From the NCBI RefSeq assembly GCF_022814725.1, contig NZ_CP093442.1, positions 2,790,001 through 2,854,000 of the forward strand: a stretch of DNA of 64,000 nucleotides. Reading direction: 5' to 3'. The notes beneath the pieces are model-generated. The model was not told the origin of the DNA, did no database searches, and saw only the letters and a list, made by a program, of their open reading frames with translations. Within the stretch, counting starts at the first letter, position 1; the number at the start of each line of letters is the position of its first letter. Positions 43,364 through 52,450 of the stretch are shown in pieces. Source of the DNA: Bdellovibrio reynosensis (GTDB taxonomy: Bacteria > Bdellovibrionota > Bdellovibrionia > Bdellovibrionales > Bdellovibrionaceae). Position numbers and translations under genes: made by a program.

Positions 43364-43936
43364 ATGAAAAAGATTTTAATTTTAAACGGCAGCCCGTCGG
43401 GTGATATCGGCAACTGTGCTGTTTGGATTCGCGGCTTGAATTCAATAATTAAAAAAGAAGCTGACCCCGAAGTGGTTCATTTGGCGAAGAGCAAATATGG
43501 CAGTGCTTTAAAAAAGAAAATCCAAAACGCCAGTGGCGTCGTTTTTGTCAGTGGTACATATTGGGATTCGTGGGGCAGTCCTTTGCAAAAACTTTTAGAA
43601 GATATGACTGATCTTGAAGCTTCACCAAGCCTTGTTGGGAAACCTGCCTCGGTCTTTATCCTCATGCATTCCGTGGGTGGTAAGGGTGTTTTATCACGCC
43701 TTCAAGGTGTGCTTTCAACGATGGGCTTTTTAATTCCGCCTATGAGCGGAATGGTTTATTCGCTAGTTTCTGATATCGCACTGAAAAGCAAAAGCACCCA
43801 CGCAAAAGACTTCTGGCAAAAGGAAGACGCGGAACTTATTCTTCAGAATTTCTTGATAGCCTGCGATCTTAAGATTGATTGGCAGTCTTGGCCAGTGGAT
43901 AAAAACGATCCCACCCGCAAGTGGCTTCGCTCATAA
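43364..43936 (+). CDS. NADPH-dependent FMN reductase-like flavodoxin-fold protein
   Basis: A 190-residue flavodoxin-fold protein. The FMN phosphate loop is LNGSPSGDIGNCA (~7-19), and the middle shows GVVFVSGTYWDSWGSPLQKLLEDM, as in the WrbA/NAD(P)H:quinone reductase-like group. No signal peptide. RBS TTAGGAG. It is a single-gene unit flanked by the BON terminator and a promoter gap. Quinone or flavin substrate unknown. Confidence 0.82.
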   Translation: MKKILILNGSPSGDIGNCAVWIRGLNSIIKKEADPEVVHLAKSKYGSALKKKIQNASGVVFVSGTYWDSWGSPLQKLLEDMTDLEASPSLVGKPASVFILMHSVGGKGVLSRLQGVLSTMGFLIPPMSGMVYSLVSDIALKSKSTHAKDFWQKEDAELILQNFLIACDLKIDWQSWPVDKNDPTRKWLRS

Positions 43937-44061
43937 GGATGTAACAAATTTCGCAGAAGGGGCAGAATTGGTCCCTTCTTAGCGAGATCCCTAGGTTCAA
44001 ACTAAATAAAAAGGACTTGAGAACTCAAACCTGTGGCATCTAAATTGTAAGGTCCTAGGGG

Positions 44062-44826
44062 ATGCGTTTTTTATCCTTCCTTCTAGCATTTACCTTCACA
44101 TCCTTAGCATTTGCTGAGGATCTGCCGCCGCCAGCCAGGGTTATTGTGAACCCGGTCGTGGGTTCTTCAGCGCGCACCCTGCCACAGTGGCAGTTTGGTT
44201 TTCAGCGGACTGCAGGTGCTAACATTAATTCCCATCTTTTAGCCAATGCTTTAACGGTCGGAGTTTTGCCGCGTTTAGAGTTTGGAGTGGTTCCGATTTA
44301 TTATATCGGGGTGCCGGGCAGTTCTAACTTCAGTGCTAAAGTTCATTTTTATAAAGGTGAGGATTTCGATGCCGCTGTCTCTGTTTCTGAAGCACGCTTT
44401 TTAACTAGAGTTGAATATCAAGGTAAGATTGAAACTCCAGCATTGGTGTTGCAGTCGACTCATCTATCAGTGAACTATCGTCCGCCACGTTTTAGTGATT
44501 TAACGATTTCACCATTTACGACAACGGTTTGTGCGCATGTTGATTCTGCGAATGCTATGATTTTTGTTGGATCGTTAAAATGTGAAGTTGAAAGAGGCGT
44601 GGATCTGCAGTGGCAAATCAAAGATCGTGAGTGGATCACCTTTGCAGTAGGGAATGTAAGGGACACGGGCTTATCGCCCTATGAAGAATTGCACAGCGGG
44701 CTTGGTGCTGCTTGGTCTAAGTTCCGTCCTAAAGAATTGATCTCTCGTCCTTCAGTGGGTGTCTACTACACGCCAGAAACCAGCAACACTCTTTATCTTT
44801 TATCCACTACATTTTACGAGATCTAA
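44062..44826 (+). CDS. Predicted outer-membrane or periplasmic beta-protein
   Basis: A 254-residue protein with a signal peptide (LSFLLAFTFTSLAFA, cleaved before EDLPPP). The mature part is made of alternating hydrophobic strands with aromatic ends (LEFGVVPIYYIGVPG, SVGVYYTPETSNTLYLLSTTFYEI), suggesting a small 8-10 stranded outer-membrane barrel. One Cys pair (TVCAHV / LKCEVE) may form a disulfide. No family recognised. Ends at a strong terminator. Confidence 0.6.
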   Translation: MRFLSFLLAFTFTSLAFAEDLPPPARVIVNPVVGSSARTLPQWQFGFQRTAGANINSHLLANALTVGVLPRLEFGVVPIYYIGVPGSSNFSAKVHFYKGEDFDAAVSVSEARFLTRVEYQGKIETPALVLQSTHLSVNYRPPRFSDLTISPFTTTVCAHVDSANAMIFVGSLKCEVERGVDLQWQIKDREWITFAVGNVRDTGLSPYEELHSGLGAAWSKFRPKELISRPSVGVYYTPETSNTLYLLSTTFYEI

Positions 44827-44839
44827 TTCGGGAATAAAA

Positions 44840-44870
44840 AAAGGGACTGTCAGCGACAATCCCTTTTTAA
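44840..44870. terminator. Bidirectional intrinsic terminator
   Basis: AAGGGACTGTC and GACAATCCCTT form an 11-bp stem with one mismatch, flanked by A5-7 and T5. Serves the barrel gene (+) and sodB (-). Confidence 0.8.
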
Positions 44871-44894
44871 GTTTCTTAAGCAAAATGCAAATGA

Positions 44895-45515
44895 CTACGT
44901 CATTGATTTTGTAAGATCGCGAACTTTTTTCGATGCATAGTTTTCGTTAACAAAAGCCCAGTTGATTTGCGTGAAGAATGTCTCAAGGAATTTTGCGCGA
45001 AGATTTCTGTAATCGATATAGTAAGCGTGTTCCCAAACGTCAGCCACCATGATTGGTGTTGGGCCGTTGTTTGTGAACGGAACCGCTGCGTTTGAAGTAG
45101 ACACCAGGCTTAATTTGCCTGAAGCATCAGTACACAACCAGATCCAGCCAGATCCGAAAGTTTTAACGCCGCCATCAACGAACTTAGCTTTAAGTTCATC
45201 CATAGAACCGAAATCACGTTTGATTGCTGCTTCTAGATCCGCGGAAGGTGCACCACCTTGACCTGCAGGAGCCATGTTGAACCAAAAGAAAGTGTGATTC
45301 CAAGCTTGAGCCGCGTTGTTAAATACGCCGCCAGATGAAGAAAGAGTGATTTCCTCTAAAGATTTACCTTTAAGGGAAGCATCTGTTTCCATGAACTTGT
45401 TAAGATTGTCGATGTAAGCTTTGTGATGCTTGTCATAGTGGTAAGTCATTTGCTCTTCGTTGAACAAAGGAGCAAGACCATTTTTTGCGTACGGCAGAGT
45501 AGGTAGTTTAAACAT
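44895..45515 (-). CDS. sodB: Iron superoxide dismutase
   Basis: A 206-residue cytoplasmic superoxide dismutase. Metal ligands: His26 (THYHYDKH-type, here TYHYDKHH), His74 in AWNHTFFW, and Asp and His of DVWEHAYYIDYRN. Gln70 precedes AWNH in the FeSOD position, and GSGWIWLCTDASGKLSLVSTSNA follows the SodB pattern rather than MnSOD. RBS TTAGGAGGC. The 124-bp repeat copy begins 17 bp upstream of the start codon, so the transcript leader would contain its hairpin. Confidence 0.93.
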   Translation of the reverse strand: MFKLPTLPYAKNGLAPLFNEEQMTYHYDKHHKAYIDNLNKFMETDASLKGKSLEEITLSSSGGVFNNAAQAWNHTFFWFNMAPAGQGGAPSADLEAAIKRDFGSMDELKAKFVDGGVKTFGSGWIWLCTDASGKLSLVSTSNAAVPFTNNGPTPIMVADVWEHAYYIDYRNLRAKFLETFFTQINWAFVNENYASKKVRDLTKSMT

Positions 45516-45532
45516 TTACGCCTCCTAATAGC

Positions 45533-45655
45533 GGTCGCCGATAAGGGCCCAATCGACTGCGTTGTGCGGTCTTTTACTTCTCTCCGGCGTAGCGCTGCTA
45601 CGCCTGCGTTTCGTAAAAGATCCTCCGCCTTGCGCTTGAACCCTTCTCGCCAACC
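45533..45655 (+). repeat. 124-bp palindromic repeat, copy 1
   Basis: Begins GGTCGCCGATAAGGGCCCA and ends TTCTCGCCAACC. The central hairpin is CGTAGC-GCT-GCTACG, enclosed by TCTTTTA/TAAAAGA arms. Imperfect terminal inverted repeats (GGTCGCCGATAA against GGTTGGCGAGAA). It lies between sodB (start 45515) and the end of speDE (45728). On the minus strand the frame is open through the whole element. Confidence 0.85.
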
Positions 45656-45727
45656 TTGGTTAAGGTTGCGCGACCTGGTTTATATTTCTAGATGAAACTA
45701 TAATGAAAATAGGAGGCGGTCTATTAT

Positions 45728-47017
45728 TTAAGCGTTTTCGCCTAGCATCTTACGTACAAAGGTAGGTAACGCGAAAGCTGCTGCGTGCAAATCTTCGTTA
45801 TAATATTTCAAAGATTTATCGTTTGAAAATTGGCGCGCTTTGTCTTTATTGAAGTCTTTAGCTGGGTGTGTGTTGCCCTTAACACCCATTTGCAAACTCC
45901 ACATTCCAGACGGGTAAGTTGTCGCGTGGAAAAGCATCGTGTGTACTTGGGATTTACCGAAAATACCTTTTAGGCACTGATTTAATTCAACAAAAGTGCC
46001 TTCATGGAACATTGGTGACTCACCTTGAGTGATGATCATGCCGCCCTCTTTAAGAGCGTTTTTACAGTTGTTGTAAAACTCTGCAGTGAAAAGACCTTGC
46101 GCAGGTCCTACTGGGTCAGAACCATCTACGATAATAACGTCGTAAGAGTTTGCCGCCGCTTCTTTTACGAATTGGATCCCGTCACCGATGATCAAATTCA
46201 ACTTAGAGTTACCGAATTCGCTAGCGATATTAGGAAGATGTTCTTTCGAAGCACGGATCACAGATTCATCAATTTCAACCATCGTCACTTTTTCAACCTG
46301 GTTGTATTTGAAAAGCTCACGAATGGTTCCGCCGTCGCCACCACCGATGACCAGAATATTTTTCGCGTTTCCATGGGCCTGCATAATCGGGTGAGAGATC
46401 ATTTCATGATAATGAAATTCATCACGCTCTGTACACATCACCATGTTGTTGATCGCTAGGAATTTGCCGTGGGAATAAGAATCTAAAACGCGCACGCGTT
46501 GGAACGGATTTGTTTCATCAAACAAAACTTCGCCAGTGTAACGCAAGGACAACGCCTGGTTTTCGTCTTTATCTGTGAACCACACATTGCGCTCGATTTG
46601 GAAGCCTTTTTCTAAATCGAAGGAAGGTTTAGTGCGAATATGCTGAGGTTGGAAATCAGATTTTTTAATGACGTGAAGCGAACCACGGTTCATTTCAATC
46701 GCAGAGTAGTTAGCTTGGAAAGCTTTCTTAAGGTGTTCGAAAGAAACCCAAGGATCTACTGAATCACCGCATGTGAATAAGTCCACCGCTGCGTATCGGT
46801 ATTCAGGCCAAGTATGAATCGCCAAGTGGCTTTCTTGAATCACAACCACACCGCTTACACCCCATGGAGAGAAGTGGTGGAAAGTTGAATTAATAACAGT
46901 AGCGCCCGCGATTTGTGCCGCCTCAATCATGCTTCTTTCGATGATAGAAACGTCGTTCAAAACTTCAGCGTTACAGCCAGAAAACTCAACAAGGATATGA
47001 CGACCCAAAGCGTTCAC
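45728..47017 (-). CDS. speDE: S-adenosylmethionine decarboxylase-spermidine synthase fusion
   Basis: A single 429-residue polypeptide. Residues ~1-130 are class 1b AdoMet decarboxylase: self-cleavage Ser63 ([11 protein letters not shown]), His68 and Cys83 (FTCG) stand at the same positions as in the stand-alone enzyme. Residues ~145-429 are spermidine synthase: [14 protein letters not shown], acidic MVEID, catalytic Asp in [13 protein letters not shown]. Decarboxylated SAM made by the first domain is the aminopropyl donor for the second. Start is GTG (47015-47017) with GGGAG upstream; repeat copy 2 begins 11 bp before it. Confidence 0.93.
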   Translation of the reverse strand: MNALGRHILVEFSGCNAEVLNDVSIIERSMIEAAQIAGATVINSTFHHFSPWGVSGVVVIQESHLAIHTWPEYRYAAVDLFTCGDSVDPWVSFEHLKKAFQANYSAIEMNRGSLHVIKKSDFQPQHIRTKPSFDLEKGFQIERNVWFTDKDENQALSLRYTGEVLFDETNPFQRVRVLDSYSHGKFLAINNMVMCTERDEFHYHEMISHPIMQAHGNAKNILVIGGGDGGTIRELFKYNQVEKVTMVEIDESVIRASKEHLPNIASEFGNSKLNLIIGDGIQFVKEAAANSYDVIIVDGSDPVGPAQGLFTAEFYNNCKNALKEGGMIITQGESPMFHEGTFVELNQCLKGIFGKSQVHTMLFHATTYPSGMWSLQMGVKGNTHPAKDFNKDKARQFSNDKSLKYYNEDLHAAAFALPTFVRKMLGENA

Positions 47018-47028
47018 TTATAACTCCC

Positions 47029-47152
47029 GGTCGTCGATAACGGCCCATCCGACTGCGTTGTGCGGTCTTTTATTTCACTCCGACGTGGCGCAGCCACGCC
47101 TGCGTTTCATAAAAGATCCTCCGCCTTGCGGCTGAACCATTCTCGCCAACCT
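47029..47152 (+). repeat. 124-bp palindromic repeat, copy 2
   Basis: Begins GGTCGTCGATAACGGCCCAT and ends TTCTCGCCAACC. The central hairpin is CGTGGC-GCA-GCCACG, enclosed by TCTTTTA/TAAAAGA arms. It lies immediately upstream of the speDE Shine-Dalgarno. On the minus strand the reading frame conserved in the other copies is broken by a TGA. Confidence 0.88.
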
Positions 47153-47179
47153 CTAATAAGGTTTAGCGTTTTTTAAAAA

Positions 47180-47215
47180 TTAAAAGGGGGTTCTAGGACC
47201 TTTTGAACCCCCTGA
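47180..47215 (-). terminator. Intrinsic terminator of deacetylase-like gene
   Basis: AGGGGGTTC (47185-47193) pairs with GAACCCCCT (47205-47213). On the minus strand TTTTAATTTTT follows. It separates the deacetylase-like gene from repeat copy 2 and speDE. Confidence 0.8.
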
Positions 47216-47253
47216 CAAGAAAAAATGTACGCGCTAATTTAAAATGAATTTTT

Positions 47254-48327
47254 TTAGCGGCGTGGGCGAGGCATCATATCGAACTGACCAGAGCGGTACG
47301 CTTTGAATACGTCCGGAGTCAGAGTGTCTAACCAAGTTACGTAAGCTTTGTAGCTGACGCATTTTACTTCAGGCATACCACAAACTGTAGACGTGAAGTC
47401 TTTTAAAGCATCCCAGTAAGCTCCACCGTTGTATTGAGCCAAATGGTGACCCAAAGTCACAGGAGCACGACGTCCGTAGTAGTTTAAGTTGAAATAGTTC
47501 ATGTAAGATTGAACCATTTGTTTGCGATAAACTTCGCGGTTTGCCAGATCTTCTTTCGCGCCAGAGTTCACTGCATAGAAATTATAGTCCATGCCAGTGA
47601 TGCGACGGCCTGTTCCGGCTAATTCGATCATTGGAACGTGAATGCGCCAGATGTTTGATTGGTCTTTATTTGGCCATACGGTCATTTCACCCTTAGTTGA
47701 AACGTCGTATTTCATGTTCATTGCCTTTAAAGCTGGATATGTAGCCTCATTCGGAGCCAAGTAAGGCGCACGGAAACCCACGATGTCTTTTTCGCTTAAA
47801 GCATAACCTTGAGGATACTTCGTGTTCGGAGAGATTCCGTTATTAAAGTATGCGCCGAAAATAAAGTCGTTCCATTGGCGGAACTCAGATTCCCAGTCAG
47901 CTTGGTTCCAAAGATCTTCCATACCGTTGAAGTTGCCGTTGGCGCGTGAAGCGATCTCATGGCCTTCGATGAAAGAATCATTGATCATGTCAATACGAGC
48001 AGAGATATCAGCGATGTTCGCGCCAAAACCAATTTGTGAATAACCCACATCATGTTTCGGTGGAGCATAGAAGTGACGGTTGGCTTCGCGAAGAAGGTAA
48101 ACGCCGCTAATAAAGTAAGTAAAGTTGATAGGCTTTTTATTTTTCGCCATATCAGCGGCAAATGCACGGGTCGCCTGCCATTGAGTTAGGTTGAGGCCAC
48201 CATCAAATCCCACCATCACGTATTGTGTCGGTCTTGGCACCTTCGGCGCAGCTTGCGCTAAAGTAGGGATCGCCATAGAAACGGTCAGAAGCGCGCTCAT
48301 AGAGAGCGATTGCCAATTACGGAACAT
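47254..48327 (-). CDS. Secreted polysaccharide-deacetylase-like protein with altered metal site
   Basis: A 357-residue exported protein (signal ALLTVSMAIPTLAQA). It has the CE4/NodB barrel layout: VGFDGG (motif 1, base Asp42), GHEIASRANGNF (motif 2, ~122-133), GFRAPYLAPN (motif 3) and TLGHHLAQYNGG (motif 5). However, the metal triad Asp-His-His is changed: Gly43 replaces the usual second Asp, and Arg128 and Asn132 replace the two His of HxxxH. Deacetylase activity is therefore doubtful; a carbohydrate-binding or modified role is possible. RBS GAGGTGA. Confidence 0.8.
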   Translation of the reverse strand: MFRNWQSLSMSALLTVSMAIPTLAQAAPKVPRPTQYVMVGFDGGLNLTQWQATRAFAADMAKNKKPINFTYFISGVYLLREANRHFYAPPKHDVGYSQIGFGANIADISARIDMINDSFIEGHEIASRANGNFNGMEDLWNQADWESEFRQWNDFIFGAYFNNGISPNTKYPQGYALSEKDIVGFRAPYLAPNEATYPALKAMNMKYDVSTKGEMTVWPNKDQSNIWRIHVPMIELAGTGRRITGMDYNFYAVNSGAKEDLANREVYRKQMVQSYMNYFNLNYYGRRAPVTLGHHLAQYNGGAYWDALKDFTSTVCGMPEVKCVSYKAYVTWLDTLTPDVFKAYRSGQFDMMPRPRR

Positions 48328-48354
48328 ATTATCACCTCACTGTGAATGAATTTT

Positions 48355-48383
48355 GTCGACACTCCAACTTCGTCGGAATGGTC
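48355..48383 (+). repeat. Short hairpin repeat, copy 3
   Basis: GTCGACACTCCAACTTCGTC followed by GGAATGGTC; matches the copy at 38106 in 21 or so positions with changes in the stem. It lies in the leader between the deacetylase-like start and the RlmK stop. Confidence 0.55.
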
Positions 48384-48415
48384 AATCTTAATCAGGTCAC
48401 AGAGCAGTGATCACT

Positions 48416-49336
48416 TTACTTGTTTTTAATCTCAAAACAGTTGTGAATTTTTTTGTCGTGGAAATCCTGTGGGATGCTTTCTTCAGTGATGTCTTTCACA
48501 GTGTAGGTCGACAAAACTTTGTCGGATAATTTAAATTTCCGTTTGTTATTTGAAAAATAAAGAGTGCCTCCTGGCAATAACATCGACATGCAGGCATCTA
48601 CTAAGAAGTCCTGATCACGTTCTACCTCGAAGCTGTCTTCCATTTTCTTTGAGTTTGAAAACGTCGGAGGATCTAAAAAAATAATATCAAAGGCCTTCTG
48701 ATTTTTGTTAAGTCGCAACCAATCCAAAACATCAGAATTAATAAAATTATGGGGAGTTAAATTGATTTCGTTGTTTTCAAAGTTTTCTTGGGCCCATCGT
48801 AAATAAGTTTGTGACATATCTACACTGGTGGTTTGGGCTCCGGCTAAAGCAGCAAACACACTGACAGATCCCGTATAGCAAAAAAGATTCAGAAACTTTT
48901 TATTCTGCGCAGTTTTAAATATTTTCTGGCGCATAGGGCGGTGATCTAAAAACAAACCCGTATCCAAGTAATCATGAAGATTTACCTTCAATTGGGCTTG
49001 CGATTCGCGCACAAGAAAAGTCTCGTTACGCATATCCATTTTTTCGTACTGTTTTAAACCTTCCTGGCGTTCTCTTTTTTTGATGACGACGTCGGATTCG
49101 GAACAATTGAAAAGTTCCTGCAATGCTTGAAGCACGTGGGGAAGATGGTTTTTGTCTTTGTCTTTTACAAAATCAGACTTATCGTAGACTACGTATTTGT
49201 CTTTATAGATGTCGACGATATAGGGATATTCAGGGATATCACGGTCATAAAGGCGGAAGGCTTCGATTTGATGGCGCTCGGACCAGGCTTTAAGCTTTTT
49301 AAAGTTCTTTTCCAGGCGATTTTTAATCATGTTCAT
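48416..49336 (-). CDS. rlmK: 23S rRNA m7G2069 methyltransferase RlmK (stand-alone)
   Basis: A 306-residue class I methyltransferase matching the C-terminal half of E. coli RlmKL: NRLEKNFKKLKAWSERHQIEAFRLYDRDIPEY, KKRERQEGLKQYEKM, LDTGLFLDHRPMR, FLNLFCYTGSVSVFAALAGA, and the catalytic DPPTFSNSKKMEDSF. In E. coli this is fused to RlmL; here no RlmL half adjoins. The start is ATG 49336 with CGGAG eight nt upstream. It would methylate G2069 of 23S rRNA. Confidence 0.88.
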   Translation of the reverse strand: MNMIKNRLEKNFKKLKAWSERHQIEAFRLYDRDIPEYPYIVDIYKDKYVVYDKSDFVKDKDKNHLPHVLQALQELFNCSESDVVIKKRERQEGLKQYEKMDMRNETFLVRESQAQLKVNLHDYLDTGLFLDHRPMRQKIFKTAQNKKFLNLFCYTGSVSVFAALAGAQTTSVDMSQTYLRWAQENFENNEINLTPHNFINSDVLDWLRLNKNQKAFDIIFLDPPTFSNSKKMEDSFEVERDQDFLVDACMSMLLPGGTLYFSNNKRKFKLSDKVLSTYTVKDITEESIPQDFHDKKIHNCFEIKNK

Positions 49337-49368
49337 AGATGGGCTCCGAGTGCTTTTGCGCAATTTAG

Positions 49369-50232
<864 letters not shown>

Positions 50233-50336
50233 ACCAGTGAAAATATTTCTTTCGTCTTCCCGCACAAATGATAAAGCTCTTGGCATTTATCAGGGCTGCG
50301 ATTATCACGATTTTTATTAATCTACCTGGAGAATTT

Positions 50337-50633
50337 ATGAAAAAAGGTCTTTTAGTATTAGCAGCAAGTTTGCTTTTACCAATCTCAAGCTTTGCATGGA
50401 TTCCAAACATGCAGTTTCAAATCACTCACTATAACGCCGTAGTTCAGGTGATTAATACAACTCCGTACAATGCTTACTGCCAAGGTTATGTTTACGGCCA
50501 AACGCAAATGGGTTCGCTTGTAAATAGCTGGTTTGCTAGCTACGTTCCTGCAGGCGGATATGCTTATGCTTACGTATACACGAGCTATCCATCCTATTTT
50601 GTGAATGCTTGGGCACAGATTAATTGCCAATAA
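50337..50633 (+). CDS. Small secreted tyrosine-rich protein
   Basis: A 98-residue exported protein (signal GLLVLAASLLLPISSFA). The 81-residue mature form is very rich in Tyr, Asn and Ala with Y-A-Y and Y-V-Y repeats and two cysteines (YCQGYV, INCQ), suggesting a small disulfide-bonded beta-sandwich. CTGGAG precedes the ATG at 50337, so I reject the longer frame from 50268. A strong terminator follows. No family recognised. Confidence 0.7.
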   Translation: MKKGLLVLAASLLLPISSFAWIPNMQFQITHYNAVVQVINTTPYNAYCQGYVYGQTQMGSLVNSWFASYVPAGGYAYAYVYTSYPSYFVNAWAQINCQ

Positions 50634-50645
50634 TTAGAAAAGTAA

Positions 50646-50677
50646 AAACCCGCTTCAAAATAGCGGGTTTTTTTATT
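50646..50677 (+). terminator. Intrinsic terminator
   Basis: AAACCCGCT (50646-50654) and AGCGGGTTT form a 9-bp stem around TCAAAAT, followed by T5 and ATTTCC. Serves the small secreted protein. Confidence 0.85.
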
Positions 50678-50684
50678 TCCTTTT

Positions 50685-52292
50685 CTAGGCTGTTGTTGCA
50701 TCCCTGAAGGTCGGGTGGGGTTCAGCCGTAAAAGTTGATTTGATCGCTTTGATCAATGTGTCTTTACGAATTGGTTTTGATAAGTGCATATCGCAACCCG
50801 ATTGCAAGCTCTTCGCGACATCTTCTGAAAACGCATTCGCTGTACACGCAAAAATATGCGACGGAGTTCGACCGGTGAAGGCTTCAAAGTCACGAATTTG
50901 TCTGGTGGCCTCATAGCCATCCATTTCAGGCATTTGCACGTCCATAAAGATAATATCGTAACGTTGTTCTTTGGCCATGTTGACTGCTTCAACCCCGCTT
51001 TCAGCATAGCTAATTTGGTGAATGCTGTTTTGTAAGTAGATACCAAAAAGATTGCGGTTATCGTCAACGTCATCAACGACTAAAATCTTTAGCCGTGAAT
51101 CAATAATAGTATGAGATAAATCACTTAACTTATAACGACCCTGAAACGGGTTGTGCATTTGCGTTTTACGCTCTGTCGTGACCGGCATAGAAGCTGTGAA
51201 GTAAAATACACTTCCTGTGTTCGGTTCGCTTTCTAGCCAAATCTGACCGCTCATAAGCTCAACGATGTTTTTTGTGATCGATAATCCAAGGCCCGTGCCG
51301 CCATACCGGCGGTTTGTCGCAGAATCGGCTTGCGTAAAAGGTTTAAAGATATCTTTAAATTTAGATTTCTGAATGCCAATTCCGGTGTCAGCCACACAGA
51401 ATAAAATATTTCCTGGGCGCGATGTGTGGTTCTTTGCCACTCTTAACGTGATTTCACCTGTGTGAGTAAATTTAATCGCGTTATTAACTAAGTTCATTAA
51501 AACTTGGCGCAGACGATCGATGTCGCCGATAAAAAAAGTGTCTAGATCAGCGTCTACAGAAAGTTTTAACTGCAATCCTTTTTCTTTTGCTCTAAAACCA
51601 AGAACAGAAACCAACTCATCTAAAAGTTTTTTAAGTTCAAAAGGGATGAGTTTTAATTCGATTTCGCCGGCCTCTACTTTTGAAAGATCTAAAATATCAT
51701 TGATAATAGTCATCAACTGATTGTTCGCTCTTTGCAAAATTTCGACGAAGTTTGCTTGCTGATCGTCTAAAGAAGTCTCAGCAAGAGTATCGGTAATACC
51801 AATAATTGAATTTAATGGAGTTCGAATTTCATGACTCATGTTTGCTAAGAAAATGGATTTCGCATGAGTTGCAGCTTTGGCCTTGGCTGCTGTCGAAAGC
51901 AGCTCGCGATTTTTCTTTTCTAAGTGTTCAGCCAAGGTTTTTTTCTCAGTAATATCCATGGCCATTTTTACGATCTTAACGACTTTTCCGTGAGCATTGC
52001 GCACTGGAGTGTACGCTCCTTGAATCCAAATAGGCTCACCGAATTTGGTGACTCTTCGGAACTCTCCGGCTTGACTATGTCCATTGGCAAGTTGAGTCCA
52101 CATTTCTAAATACGACAGTTCATGATTCTGAAATTCTGGTAAGAACATCGAATGATGTCTGCCTACAATTTCTTCAAACGCGTATCCAAATAGGTTCAGA
52201 AAATTCTGATTTGCCCACAGAATATAACCGCGGGCATCGAATTCGATGACAGCATTAGAATCTAGTAAAGCTTCAAAAACGGACTCAGTCAT
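50685..52292 (-). CDS. PAS hybrid histidine kinase with receiver domain
   Basis: A 535-residue soluble hybrid sensor. A PAS domain (~1-118; AVIEFDARGYILWANQNFLNLFGY, PAC-like AMDITEKK) leads through a short coiled coil to HisKA with His154 (NMSHEIRTPLN), HATPase_c (NNAIKFTHTG, DTGIGI, GGTGLGLSI) and a receiver with Asp451 in FMDVQMPEMDG. No membrane anchor. It shares its kinase-receiver layout with the GAF kinase at 13592 but differs in sensor domain. The gene is divergent from osmC. Confidence 0.92.
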   Translation of the reverse strand: MTESVFEALLDSNAVIEFDARGYILWANQNFLNLFGYAFEEIVGRHHSMFLPEFQNHELSYLEMWTQLANGHSQAGEFRRVTKFGEPIWIQGAYTPVRNAHGKVVKIVKMAMDITEKKTLAEHLEKKNRELLSTAAKAKAATHAKSIFLANMSHEIRTPLNSIIGITDTLAETSLDDQQANFVEILQRANNQLMTIINDILDLSKVEAGEIELKLIPFELKKLLDELVSVLGFRAKEKGLQLKLSVDADLDTFFIGDIDRLRQVLMNLVNNAIKFTHTGEITLRVAKNHTSRPGNILFCVADTGIGIQKSKFKDIFKPFTQADSATNRRYGGTGLGLSITKNIVELMSGQIWLESEPNTGSVFYFTASMPVTTERKTQMHNPFQGRYKLSDLSHTIIDSRLKILVVDDVDDNRNLFGIYLQNSIHQISYAESGVEAVNMAKEQRYDIIFMDVQMPEMDGYEATRQIRDFEAFTGRTPSHIFACTANAFSEDVAKSLQSGCDMHLSKPIRKDTLIKAIKSTFTAEPHPTFRDATTA

Positions 52293-52328
52293 ACAACAAG
52301 TCTATCTACATTGCGGGTTGATAATAAA

Positions 52329-52363
52329 ATTACAAAATCACTTTAAAATTAAAGTTTTGTAAT
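52329..52363. promoter_or_regulatory. AT-rich 35-bp inverted repeat (candidate operator)
   Basis: ATTACAAAA (52329-52337) and TTTTGTAAT (52355-52363) are perfect inverted repeats, with inner CTTTA/TAAAG. It lies between the divergent hybrid kinase and osmC genes, 88 bp before osmC. The arms loosely resemble OhrR-type TACAATT-AATTGTA boxes but do not match exactly. Confidence 0.4.
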
Positions 52364-52450
52364 TCACCTTCTGTTTATAAGCTTCGCGGATGATTAGTTC
52401 AGAAAAAATCCCTATATTTTAGATGCACGAAGGTTTTCAGGAGGTTAGTG

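Noticed and set aside
47058-47122. 10-codon ORF in repeat copy 2, minus strand, with GGCGGAGG as RBS (MKRRRGCATSE)
   Set aside because: The start codon is ACG in copy 1 and CTG in copy 3, so the short peptide is not conserved as a separate gene.
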